This document shows, one piece after another, positions 10,113 through 17,687 of a stretch of DNA of 64,000 nt. The stretch is from Xenorhabdus poinarii G6 (GTDB taxonomy: Bacteria; Pseudomonadota; Gammaproteobacteria; Enterobacterales; Enterobacteriaceae): positions 1,240,001 through 1,304,000 of the forward strand of contig NZ_FO704551.1 in assembly GCF_000968175.1 (NCBI RefSeq), written 5' to 3'. The translations under genes and the position numbers were made by a program. Numbering within the stretch: the stretch's first letter is position 1; every line of letters starts with the position of its first letter. Below the pieces are notes generated by a model. The model was given only the letters and a program-made list of their open reading frames with translations, ran no database searches and was not told where the DNA came from.

Positions 10113-10718
10113 TTAATCAACCAGGTTGATATCCAAACAGTCTAATAGCCCTAAAGCGTCAAAACGTGTAAATGTGGCACCTGTAATATTGTTTTTATAG
10201 ATGTCTATAAAATAATTTTGAGCTTCACTGAAATTAGTTTCTGACAAATTTGTGTTATTAAATAAACTCCTGGAAAAATCACTATAAGTGAAGTTTGACG
10301 AACTAAAGTCGCCCTCCCTAAAATCGACGCCTTGAACATGACATTCTATCAAGTCTAAATTTTTTAACATTAAACCGTAAAAAGAAGAATCATTCATTTT
10401 ACACTTTTCAAATTTCAATTGAGATTCAAATGTAAATCTTGGAAAGCTTGCCGTTGTCCAATTTATTCCAATCATTTTACATTCATAGAATTCAACGCCA
10501 TTAAATCTGGATTTGTCAATATCGATTAAGCTGAGGTTACAGTTTTCAAATTTACAATCTATCACTTTGCACTCTTTAAACACAGCGCTGCTAAAATTAC
10601 AATTTTGAAATTCACAATTATAAAATGATATTTTTTCAAATTTCTTTTCAGGTTGTATTAAGTTGTTAAATATTTCCACGTGAATTTCTTCTTTCATAGC
10701 TAATTCTTTTTTTGTCAT
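10113..10718 (-). CDS. Pentapeptide-repeat protein resembling McbG/Qnr
   Basis: 201 residues made mostly of A(D/N)LXX-type pentapeptide repeats (for example CKFEN, CNLSL, SNFTY, SDFSR, TNLSE, TNFSE), so it should fold as a right-handed quadrilateral beta-helix. The break in the repeats around IGINWTTASFPRFTF and the C-terminal tail LGLLDCLDINLVD resemble the hinge and terminal dimer helix of gyrase-protecting proteins such as McbG (microcin B17 immunity) and Qnr. That resemblance is from memory and not tested; pentapeptide proteins with other roles exist. The gene is very AT-rich against its neighbours, has no partner gene and borders a prophage remnant, suggesting transfer. Start: ATG 10718 or an internal ATG seven codons later. 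Confidence 0.75.
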   Translation of the reverse strand: MTKKELAMKEEIHVEIFNNLIQPEKKFEKISFYNCEFQNCNFSSAVFKECKVIDCKFENCNLSLIDIDKSRFNGVEFYECKMIGINWTTASFPRFTFESQLKFEKCKMNDSSFYGLMLKNLDLIECHVQGVDFREGDFSSSNFTYSDFSRSLFNNTNLSETNFSEAQNYFIDIYKNNITGATFTRFDALGLLDCLDINLVD

Positions 10719-10810
10719 AGATTATTCCGATCATACCATTTTTAAAATGGACTTCCTTCTATTTTTCCTGCTTGGCTCAATGTTGCTGTGATGAATATCA
10801 CTATCTCATA

Positions 10811-11046
10811 ATGCTGATCCGCAACCCCCCAAAGGCATAAAGAAAATCAGTGTGCGTTTAAGTGTTCTCGAGATACAGCGGCTGATTGCCTGCCAGTCCC
10901 ATGTTTCCCCTGAAATGGCGGTTCGTCTTTCGGTGGTTATTGGCCGTGCGCCACATGTGTGGCTGGGTATGCAGAATGCTTATGATATCTGGCATATTAA
11001 GCAGAATCTGGATACCTCCCGCTTACAGAAATTGTCTGTAGTATAA
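10811..11046 (+). pseudogene. Broken HigA-type antitoxin gene
   Basis: MLIRNPP, the usual HigA start, is read from ATG 10811 and hits a stop after nine codons. In another frame (from about 10833) follow ISVRLSVLEIQRLI and then SPEMAVRLSVVIGRAPHVWLGMQ, the conserved second half of the HigA helix-turn-helix domain. Part of the helix-turn-helix appears to be missing as well, and the two pieces are out of frame. No higB toxin is seen upstream. It is a decayed toxin-antitoxin remnant. Confidence 0.65.
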
Positions 11047-11132
11047 CGGATTGTCACCCGCGATAATCATTCCATCGGTCTGCTACTCTAGCGACCAGAG
11101 AATACCTGCATTCGAAAATCAAATGTGGTGAT

Positions 11133-11627
11133 GTGCTGCAAGCTGATTTTAAGAAAGTCCGTAATCCTCGTTTCCACCGCAAATACTTTGCCCTGCTGAA
11201 TCTCGGTTTTGAATACTGGGAACCGGTTGGTGGCACGATTTCCCCGGAAGAAAAAGCGATTGTGCGCGGTTACGTACAATTTCTGGCTCACTTTGCTGGT
11301 AGCGAAGATGCCTTACAATCCGCTGCTGATGAATACCTTGCGGGCTTATCCAAAAACCGTGCCCATAACATTACGGCTACTAAATCCTTTGATGCCTTTA
11401 GACGTTGGATAACAGTCGAGTCCGGTCACTATGACACCTACGAAATGCCGGATGGCAGCCTGTACCGCGAACCCCGTTCAGTCAGCTTCGCCAAAATGGA
11501 TGAACTGGAATTTCAGTCCCTCTATCAATCCACACTGAATGTGCTGTGGAATTTCATCTTATACCGCAACTTCCCGACCAAAGACGCAGCTGAAAATGCC
11601 GCTGCTCAGTTGTTTGATTTTGCGTGA
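11133..11627 (+). CDS. Phage DUF1367 family protein, N-terminus probably lost
   Basis: The segment FKKVRNPRFHRKYFALLN...FEYWEP followed by SFAKMDELEFQSLY is typical of DUF1367, a family found in the replication/recombination region of lambdoid phages; its role is unknown. The frame stays open back to 11067 with family-like residues (REYLHSKIKCGDVLQADF), but no start codon with a ribosome binding site is present there, so about 20 N-terminal residues are missing. The GTG at 11133 is only the first possible start. It is followed at 17 bases by a damaged nuclease gene, as in intact prophages of this type. Confidence 0.65.
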   Translation: MLQADFKKVRNPRFHRKYFALLNLGFEYWEPVGGTISPEEKAIVRGYVQFLAHFAGSEDALQSAADEYLAGLSKNRAHNITATKSFDAFRRWITVESGHYDTYEMPDGSLYREPRSVSFAKMDELEFQSLYQSTLNVLWNFILYRNFPTKDAAENAAAQLFDFA

Positions 11628-11643
11628 ATAAGAGGCAAGACCA

Positions 11644-11871
11644 ATGACCAAAAATGAAAAACAGTGGCTGTCAGATGTGGCTTCGCAGGGCTGTATTGCC
11701 TGCCGGAATCTGGGGTTGGGGGCATCGCTGGCGGAAATTCATCATCGTGCGTGTTACCCGACAGACTTTCATGCCGCACCGAAAACATGGCAGGTAATCC
11801 ACGGGACAGAAATTGAATTATTAGTACAGGTTAAAAGGGAAGTCGAAGAGGTACGGTTATGTCGAGTGTAA
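11644..11871 (+). pseudogene. Internally deleted RecA-dependent (Ref-type) nuclease gene
   Basis: The start (MTKNEKQWLSDVASQGCIAC, then EIHHR) matches the zinc/HNH region of the phage Ref-like RecA-enhancement nucleases, and the end (KTWQVIHGTEIELLVQV) matches their C-terminal helix. The roughly 25-30 residues between, which carry the second histidine pair (CxxHHRxG) of the HNH site, are missing, leaving 75 residues in frame. Without them the nuclease cannot be active. Its position between DUF1367 and the antiterminator gene is the usual one. Confidence 0.6.
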
Positions 11872-11905
11872 GTGTATCAAGCAATATGAAGTTAAGGGGA
11901 GCAAA

Positions 11906-12466
11906 ATGATTTATCCGGTAACATGCGGAAAAGGTGAAGAGCATCTGAGATTGCGTACCCTTGAGAGCGTCTGGATACGGGGTCAGTTAAGTGTATGGGG
12001 AAATTGGTCTGCCATTCGTAAAGTACCACAGGCAGCAGGTATTTTTTCCTGCTTATTGGCAGATCCGGTGATAAGCAAAAAATCCTTACATATGGCGATG
12101 AAAAGAATGAAACAGGCGGGTTTGACAAAAGACGAACTTTTGCAGATTTTCGGCCGAATGAAAGACAAAAAATCAGTCAGCAGTTTATGGTTCTGCACAG
12201 ACGCGGAAGGGCTGAAAATGGATGCAGTGATCGCTCGAGTAATGGAAAGTGATCCCGGATTACTGAATATCCTGAAAGAACATTATGTGTATAAAAAATC
12301 CTATTATTGTATTGCGCTTGAAATGCAAGAATGTCATCCAGATATTTCTCTATCAACCTGTCGACGTCGGGTTGAAAATTGGTTAAGAGTGGCCGAATTT
12401 ATGCTATATCGCCCGATGTGTGATGAATTAGAAAGACACGATATGATGTTGATTAAAAAAGTTTGA
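11906..12466 (+). CDS. Q-type phage antiterminator (DUF1133 family)
   Basis: 186 residues. LRLRTLESVWIRGQLSVWG at the N-terminus and LSTCRRRVENWLRVAEFMLY near the C-terminus are the hallmarks of DUF1133, the late antiterminators of lambdoid phages that let RNA polymerase read through tR' into the lysis and head genes. The start has AAGGGGAGC upstream. Immediately downstream there is a promoter overlapping the last codons and a strong terminator within 90 bases, the arrangement expected for pR'-tR'. The gene appears intact, but most of the late genes it would control have been deleted. Confidence 0.75.
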   Translation: MIYPVTCGKGEEHLRLRTLESVWIRGQLSVWGNWSAIRKVPQAAGIFSCLLADPVISKKSLHMAMKRMKQAGLTKDELLQIFGRMKDKKSVSSLWFCTDAEGLKMDAVIARVMESDPGLLNILKEHYVYKKSYYCIALEMQECHPDISLSTCRRRVENWLRVAEFMLYRPMCDELERHDMMLIKKV

Positions 12467-12490
12467 CTTTTTGAGTAATCGAGTTAACAT
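12463..12490 (+). promoter_or_regulatory. Candidate late promoter (pR'-like)
   Basis: TTGACT (12463-12468), a 16-base spacer and TAACAT (12485-12490). The -35 overlaps the end of the antiterminator gene. A start near 12497 would give a leader of about 75 bases before the terminator at 12551. Confidence 0.45.
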
Positions 12491-12550
12491 TTTCGTATAT
12501 GCTTCTTGATGCTATATCCGCAAGAAGCGAAAGACCGAAATTCAATAAGA

Positions 12551-12578
12551 ACCTGCACTGCCTAGTGCGGGTTTTTTT
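12551..12578 (+). terminator. Rho-independent terminator (tR'-like)
   Basis: ACCTGCACT pairs with AGTGCGGGT (one G-T pair) across a 4-base loop, followed by seven T. In lambdoid phages the terminator just after pR' is the target of Q-dependent antitermination. Confidence 0.75.
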
Positions 12579-12670
12579 ATGCCTAAAATAAACATAAGAC
12601 TTGCTGTTGTGATTGGTCAGAGTTACATGTGTGTTCACGCCGACTAACTGACCAAAAGGTTAGAATTATC

Positions 12671-12871
12671 ATGCTAAAACATGAAGATATGACAACATCA
12701 GCCTCCTGTGTTCTGGAAATTGTACCTTTGTATGATTGGGCCTCTGTTTCCGATATATCTACCCTGACGGGGCTATCCGCGCCACGTTGCCAATTACTGT
12801 TAACTCAATTTTGTCTGGCTGGTCTGATGGAAAGCCGGGACAATGAGACGTTTTTCAAGCGTTGCCCTTGA
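12671..12871 (+). CDS. Small phage protein with winged-helix-like segment
   Basis: 66 residues from ATG 12671 (AAAGG upstream); the open frame extends to 12629 but without a better start. The stretch WASVSDISTLTGLSAPRCQLLLTQFCLAGL looks like a compact helix-turn-helix, a common small protein of lambdoid prophages between antiterminator and methylase. Function is unknown. It lies just downstream of the tR'-like terminator and so would be read only when antitermination works or from a promoter of its own. Confidence 0.5.
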   Translation: MLKHEDMTTSASCVLEIVPLYDWASVSDISTLTGLSAPRCQLLLTQFCLAGLMESRDNETFFKRCP

Positions 12872-12980
12872 TGGGGCAATGCCTTAAGCGATGAGATACA
12901 TAGCTGGTGTTATTGATCCACTAGCTTTTCACTCCGAGGTTTTCCAGGAGGCTAGTCAGCGTCGATGTATGGAATAATTT

Positions 12981-14039
12981 GTGAATTTAAGCCGTGCCAC
13001 ATTAATTAACGACGACTCTCTGAAATTTATCAAAACCCTGCCGGATAACTGTATAGACCTCATCGTCACTGACCCCTCGTATTTTCGCGTGAAAGATTGT
13101 AGCTGGGATAACCAGTGGGCAGATGTCACGGCGTACCTTGCGTGGCTGGATGAGCTGATGGCTGAGTTTTGGCGGGTACTGAAACCTAACGGCAGCCTGT
13201 ATATGTTTTGTGGTTCGCGTTTGGCCTCTGATACCGAACTTCTGGTACGTGCACGGTTTAACGTATTGAAGCATATTATCTGGGCGAAACCCTCTGGCCC
13301 GTGGCGCAGGCAGAACAAAGAAAGCCTGAGAATGTATTTTCCGGCTACTGAACGAATTATTTTCGCAGAACATTATCAAGGGCCTTATCACCCGAAAGAC
13401 GATGGTTATTTCAAACAATGTCAGAACTTAAAACAGTCGGTATTTAAACCGCTGATTGATTATTTTCGTGATGCGCGAAAAGCGTTAGGCGTCATGGCGA
13501 AAGATATTCACGCGGCAACCGGTAAGCAGATGGCCAGTCATTGGTTTAGCGACAGCCAATGGCAGTTACCCAATGAAGTGGATTATAAAAAGTTGCAGGC
13601 ATTATTTGACCGTGTAGCGAAAGAAAAGCACCAGCGTGGGGAACTGAACAAGCCACATCATGAGCTGGTAGCATCACACCTGACCTTGTCACGGCAGTAT
13701 GAGGAATTGCGGCAGGAATACGGCTTATTGCGCCGCCCGTTCTCAGTCACGGCAGCGGTGCCTTATACCGATGTCTGGCATTTTTCACCTGTTCAATATT
13801 ATCCGGGCAAGCACCCCTGTGAAAAGCCCGCTGATCTGATGACGCATATTATCCAGTCCAGCAGCCGGGAGGGGGATGTAGTGGCGGATTTCTTTATGGG
13901 TTCAGGTGCGACATTGAAAGCGGCCTTGAAACTCAGTCGCCGTGTTCTGGGCGTTGAGCTGGAGGAAGAACGGTTTCAACAGACAGAGCAAGAGATTAAT
14001 GATCAGTTGTCAACTCAGGGTTTACAACTCAAAAAATAA
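12981..14039 (+). CDS. Phage DNA adenine-N6 methyltransferase (beta class)
   Basis: 352 residues. TDPSY (about residues 30-34) is the catalytic motif IV (DPPY type) and DFFMGSGAT near residue 304 the SAM-binding motif I; motif IV before motif I defines the beta group of amino-methyltransferases. KPNGSLYMF and HPCEKP are further family motifs. The start is GTG 12981; the ATG at 12969 meets a stop after two codons. There is no restriction enzyme beside it, so it is an orphan phage methylase, probably protecting phage DNA or altering host gene expression. Target sequence unknown. It precedes the Tad2-like gene by about 135 bases. Confidence 0.85.
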   Translation: MNLSRATLINDDSLKFIKTLPDNCIDLIVTDPSYFRVKDCSWDNQWADVTAYLAWLDELMAEFWRVLKPNGSLYMFCGSRLASDTELLVRARFNVLKHIIWAKPSGPWRRQNKESLRMYFPATERIIFAEHYQGPYHPKDDGYFKQCQNLKQSVFKPLIDYFRDARKALGVMAKDIHAATGKQMASHWFSDSQWQLPNEVDYKKLQALFDRVAKEKHQRGELNKPHHELVASHLTLSRQYEELRQEYGLLRRPFSVTAAVPYTDVWHFSPVQYYPGKHPCEKPADLMTHIIQSSSREGDVVADFFMGSGATLKAALKLSRRVLGVELEEERFQQTEQEINDQLSTQGLQLKK

Positions 14040-14174
14040 TCAATGTCTTTCAAATTATATAACTCTCAATGGGTAAGATTTCATTGAGATAAAAATATGG
14101 CTTAAATAAAATTTATGGTTATTTAGCAGCGGAATGAGATTGCGTTTATTAATTCATCATTAAATGAGGTGTTT

Positions 14175-14930
14175 ATGTCTGAAGTTAATAATCCAGAAAA
14201 GCAATGCCAAATTATTCCCTCACAATACAAGATTGATGCGATAACTGCGCCTGTCGGCACTTGTCCGTGGGCAATCGTTCAGGTGTATCTGGGAAATAAA
14301 TTGCACCGCAGTGATTGGGATGCACCGGGTGAGCATATGCGCCTGACATCTCATGATCCAGTTTATATCGAAAAGAGCAATAAGCACGGTGAATGGTTTC
14401 CGTGGCAGCCCACACCCGATGACCTGATGGCATGTGACTGGCATTTGCTGAAATCTAGTTCAAAGCCACAGCCCACAGATTGTATGGTGAACTTTAATCT
14501 CGTAGTCGGTACGGGATCTTTTTCTAACCAAGATCAGATGTGGGGATATCTGGCTGATGCGGAATTTGAACCTGCTGGTGAGCATCTTGGCCCATTCGGT
14601 ACGTTGACTAGTTTCCAGAATAAAACCGCTATCACAAAATTTGCATTGCTCGTCTGGGATGGGTTAAACCAGAAAATCTTTATCCGGGTCTCTTCGGATA
14701 ATAATCAAGCTGGTTATCAGAAGCTGGTGGATTTATTTAAGCAGAATCTCACGATAACGGTGGATGGTACTCCTTATCAATTGGGTAGCAGTATCGACAG
14801 CCATTTATTTGGCAAGCACGATTACGAATTTATTGGCGAGTACGGTAACAACGATGCCAAAAAATTGGGTAGTCTGTTGCAACAACAAAATGCAGGAGAT
14901 TCACTACCTTATTGTTTCAACTGGAAATAG
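14175..14930 (+). CDS. Protein with N-terminal Tad2-like (DUF2829) domain and unknown C-terminal domain
   Basis: 251 residues from ATG 14175, which has GAGGTG five bases upstream. Residues 30-95 (PWAIVQVYLGNKLHRSDWD ... WFPWQPTPDDLMACDW) follow the DUF2829 pattern: a short helix, GxKlxRxxW, then W-x-P-s-x-x-D-l-x-A-x-D-W. DUF2829 includes Tad2, the phage protein that sequesters the Thoeris signal molecule. The remaining ~155 residues are beta-rich with many aromatic residues and are unknown to me; typical Tad2 proteins stop after the first domain. It sits between an orphan methyltransferase and a holin stump, an anti-defence cargo position. The anti-Thoeris role is inference from the domain alone. 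Confidence 0.6.
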   Translation: MSEVNNPEKQCQIIPSQYKIDAITAPVGTCPWAIVQVYLGNKLHRSDWDAPGEHMRLTSHDPVYIEKSNKHGEWFPWQPTPDDLMACDWHLLKSSSKPQPTDCMVNFNLVVGTGSFSNQDQMWGYLADAEFEPAGEHLGPFGTLTSFQNKTAITKFALLVWDGLNQKIFIRVSSDNNQAGYQKLVDLFKQNLTITVDGTPYQLGSSIDSHLFGKHDYEFIGEYGNNDAKKLGSLLQQQNAGDSLPYCFNWK

Positions 14931-14948
14931 CTCCCCCAGATCTACATT

Positions 14949-14979
14949 AGGCTGCTCTTCATTCGGTGTGGCCTTTTTT
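14949..14979 (+). terminator. Rho-independent terminator after the Tad2-like gene
   Basis: AGGCTGC pairs with GTGGCCT (two G-T pairs), then a run of T. A similar GGCTGC...GCGGCC hairpin with T-run occurs at 53115, before the same TTTGCCACCGCAATCAC block. Confidence 0.55.
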
Positions 14980-14994
14980 ATCACCGCTTTCCGT

Positions 14995-15022
14995 TTTTCC
15001 TCCCTCATTTGAGGGAGGAAAA
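14995..15022. repeat. Perfect 12-bp hairpin
   Basis: TTTTCCTCCCTC pairs perfectly with GAGGGAGGAAAA across the loop ATTT. There is no T-run after it on the + strand, but on the - strand the stem itself ends in TTTT. It lies in the non-coding phage DNA before the holin stump. Confidence 0.5.
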
Positions 15023-15178
15023 TAAGAAGTGGCCATCAATTCACTCACTGAATTTGCCACCGCAATCACTCTAATCACATCCGTATCCACGCATTGCGGC
15101 TGGCACCCTATTAACTCAATTCACAGGGGCTGACATCACTCACTCCAAGGACACCCATTGTTCTGATGGGGTGGAAAT

Positions 15179-15319
15179 ATGAAGATGAAAGACAACCCTG
15201 ACTTATGGCCCGACTTGATCGACGGGCTAAAGAACTCATGGCCGCAGATATCCGGCTCTATTTTGGCAATCCTGATTTGTTACGGCCGCCTGATTTATAG
15301 CAGAATCAACATAACCTGA
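15179..15319 (+). pseudogene. Truncated phage holin gene, cut by the IS630-type element
   Basis: ATG 15179 with GGGGTGGAA upstream opens MKMKDNPDLWPDL, the typical start of lambdoid-prophage holins, followed by the first part of a membrane helix (ISGSILAILICYG). The reading frame then runs into the left end of the insertion element at about 15298 and stops at 15319 after 46 codons. The rest of the holin is not found on the far side of the element, so DNA was lost along with the insertion. Confidence 0.55.
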
Positions 15320-16208
15320 CATATTTAATATGCTCCGTAAACAACTCATCAACTGAACCTCTTTTTTGCCTCCTTATCGCTTTTGCTCCGCCCCATTTGT
15401 GTTCTATAGGGTTTAAATCCGGACTATAAGCGGGAAGCCATTCCAGTTGACATCTGCTGTCTGCTATCGCTTGTGTCGTGTCATTCCGTTTATGGAAAGG
15501 CGCATTATCCATCACTATCACTGCTCCGTGTGGAAGCGTTGGCAGCAAATCTTGCGTCATCCACGCATAAAAAACATCGGCATTAATATTCTCGGTAAAT
15601 AAGCTTAAGGTGACGAAAGTATTTTCGAGAATGGCGCCAATGACGTTGATACGACCTTTTGCCTGCCAGTCATGCGTACCAAAACAGCGTAACCCTTTTT
15701 CCGAATATCCATGTTTACGTGGCATCGATTGAGCAAAACCACTTTCATCCAAATAAACAAGGGGTCTGCCAGTCTGTTCATAATCGCTGATGCGCTCGAT
15801 AAATGCCTGACGAGCTTGAGGATCAGCGCGAGGGTGTTGGCGCGTTTTTTTCTGGGTGATCCGCAGCCGTTTCAAAGCGTAATGAATAGCCGATTGTGAG
15901 ACACCTAAACGTTTTGCTCTTTCCCATTGATAGTCATCAGGAAAATTTTGGACATCCGCAATAAGTCCCTCATCAGGGATTTTCGTGGCGGGTTTATCGC
16001 GGGTCATGCAAGGTTCTATTTTATTACACCACCGGAACAAGGTACGCATGGAGATTTCAAAATGGGCACTCGTTTGTTCGAAAGTCAACGAATGCTTGTC
16101 TTTGTATGCCAGTACTCGCTTTCGAAAATCTAAGCTGTAGCTCATCTCATTTTATGCTTTGTCATCTTAGCTTTAGATATTATGTCATATTAATATGATT
16201 TAGCTATA
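15296..16208 (-). mobile_element. IS630-family insertion element
   Basis: The ends are imperfect inverted repeats: TATAGC at 15296 and GCTATA at 16203, with AATCA and TGACATA also matching inwards (about 21 of 28 positions). TA dinucleotides flank both ends, as expected from IS630-type insertion at TA. It carries one transposase gene in reverse. The left flank is a holin stump and the right flank a tail-fibre stump, so a large deletion of late phage genes adjoins the element. Confidence 0.75.
15306..16145 (-). CDS. IS630-family transposase
   Basis: 279 residues. An N-terminal helix-turn-helix region (FRKRVLAYKDKHSLTFEQT, then a second one around GVSQSAIHYALKRL) is followed by a DDE catalytic core: Asp in VYLDESGF, Asp in VIVMDNAPFHK and Glu in NPIEHKWG. 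All catalytic residues are present and the frame is intact, so the element may still be active. It ends in the left inverted repeat of its own element. Confidence 0.9.
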   Translation of the reverse strand: MSYSLDFRKRVLAYKDKHSLTFEQTSAHFEISMRTLFRWCNKIEPCMTRDKPATKIPDEGLIADVQNFPDDYQWERAKRLGVSQSAIHYALKRLRITQKKTRQHPRADPQARQAFIERISDYEQTGRPLVYLDESGFAQSMPRKHGYSEKGLRCFGTHDWQAKGRINVIGAILENTFVTLSLFTENINADVFYAWMTQDLLPTLPHGAVIVMDNAPFHKRNDTTQAIADSRCQLEWLPAYSPDLNPIEHKWGGAKAIRRQKRGSVDELFTEHIKYVRLC

Positions 16209-16630
16209 ACTACGCTGTTCGTGGGGAATGTTATACGAGAGGGGAGTCAGACGGGCGATATCAGTCACGTGGGAATTACCAGCCAGCGGGGAATTATGCG
16301 GTCAGGGGGGAATGTTATACAAAGGGGGAGAGTGATGGGCGGTATTTACAGCGTGATGCAGGTACTCGACGAACCCAAGAACAAGTAGTTTGGACGGGAC
16401 GAGTTCAAGATAGAGGAACGATGAATTGTACTGAAAATATATCTGGCTGTTTAGTTTATGTTAGAACCACAAATGGACAGTATTTACCTCTTGAAGTCCC
16501 TGTAGCCAGACGAGTATTTTCGACCCAGTGGCCGGGAGGTTGGTGGGGAAGAATTGAATTTATCCCGCCATCAACTTTAGTATGGCAAGATGGCGGACAA
16601 ATAATGGATCAAGTAGTATTATCAAAATAG
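16208..16630 (+). pseudogene. 5'-truncated phage tail-fibre gene
   Basis: In-frame codons start exactly where the IS630-type element ends. They encode repeats of the form NYAVRGECYTxGESDGRYQ and GNYQPAGNYAVRGE, the same repeats as in the intact fibre at 17869, then a C-terminal tip (from about EQVVWTGRVQDRG to MDQVVLSK) that differs completely from the other fibre. No start codon is available upstream, so this is the tail end of a fibre gene cut by the insertion and deletion. Confidence 0.7.
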
Positions 16631-16646
16631 AAAATATAAAGTTAAA

Positions 16647-17363
16647 GGGGCTGTCCTAGATAATGGTTAGATTTTACCTTTAACTATTTGTTTTAGAATA
16701 GCTAATTGCTGCTTTGCACTTGGTGTGTTAAATCGCCATTCACATTCCTTCAAATACAGCTCAAAATGCGCTTTCGGGATACCGTTAAATTTACGCATAT
16801 GACGCTTTGCCTGATTCCAGAAATTCTCAATTCCATTGATGTGATTCTGGCGAGCTTTCTTATCAACAAACTGGGGGCTGTGGTTGATTCTGTAATGCTT
16901 AAAATCACTCACATCTAACACATCATAGCTCGCAAAATTATCCGTGTAGACGATACTATCAGGGCAAATTTTTGACTCGATTATCGGCAGTAATGTGCGA
17001 GATTTGGCATCAGGTATGACCTTCGTATAAACCTTACCACCCCGCTTTAACAGCCCGAAAACAGGGACTTTACCCGCAGCACCTCGACCTCGTTGACCTT
17101 TACGACGCCCCCCAAAATAACTTTCGTCTATTTCTATTTCCCCCTCAAACCAAGAATGCTTATCGACATGCTCGGCAATCAATATTCTGAGTCGATGAAA
17201 ATAGTAGGCTGCGGTGTTCCTGTGAACACCCACTAACTCCGCTGCAATACGTGCCGTAGAGCCTGCAATAAACAGCTCAAGTAACCGTTCCTGTTTGTAC
17301 TGGCTGAGTCTACTTTTTCTCATGCAACTATCCTAGATGATACTGGTTATCTAGGACAGCCCC
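16647..17363 (-). mobile_element. IS1595-family insertion element with 8-bp target duplication
   Basis: A 717-bp element with perfect 17-bp inverted ends (GGGGCTGTCCTAGATAA at 16647, its reverse complement ending at 17363). It is flanked by AAGTTAAA at 16639-16646 and again at 17364-17371, the 8-bp duplication expected for this family. It carries one transposase in reverse. Both ends and the duplication being perfect indicates a recent insertion. Confidence 0.9.
16667..17323 (-). CDS. IS1595-family transposase (IS1016-like)
   Basis: 218 residues. An N-terminal helix-turn-helix (STARIAAELVGVHRNTAAYY) precedes the ISXO2-like DDE domain: EIEIDESYFGGRRKG has the first Asp, VYTDNFASYD the second and GIENFWNQAKRHMRKFNG the Glu/Asn-type third site typical of IS1595/IS1016. 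The frame is complete, and with perfect element ends the copy should be functional. Confidence 0.9.
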   Translation of the reverse strand: MRKSRLSQYKQERLLELFIAGSTARIAAELVGVHRNTAAYYFHRLRILIAEHVDKHSWFEGEIEIDESYFGGRRKGQRGRGAAGKVPVFGLLKRGGKVYTKVIPDAKSRTLLPIIESKICPDSIVYTDNFASYDVLDVSDFKHYRINHSPQFVDKKARQNHINGIENFWNQAKRHMRKFNGIPKAHFELYLKECEWRFNTPSAKQQLAILKQIVKGKI

Positions 17364-17371
17364 AAGTTAAA

Positions 17372-17687
17372 TTAATTTTGTGGTCGCTAAAATAAATGGC
17401 AGTGATTTATATTTTACCTGAGAAACATCCCATATTAAATTTTATATGGTCTTTTATTAATTATTGGTCATGAAATGAATTTTATTAATTCTATTAATTG
17501 TGTCACATGTCATTCTTATGATATAAGATATGAATAATATGATGAATGCTTAATTTATTCATCAAAAATCGCCAAAATAGACTCTTCCGTATTGATAAAC
17601 CTAATAATTGATGTTTACAGGCGGAGACATACCTACCGCCTTCATATTATTTAGCAATGTACTTTGTTGATTAAATGAGGGGCATAT
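17372..17687. other. Non-coding AT-rich stretch upstream of the tail-fibre genes
   Basis: No gene is seen in these 316 bases. A short hairpin GGCGG...CCGCC lies near 17620-17640, without T-run. The AT-rich part around 17500-17580 could hold a promoter for the genes starting at 17688, but no clear -35/-10 pair stands out. Confidence 0.4.
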
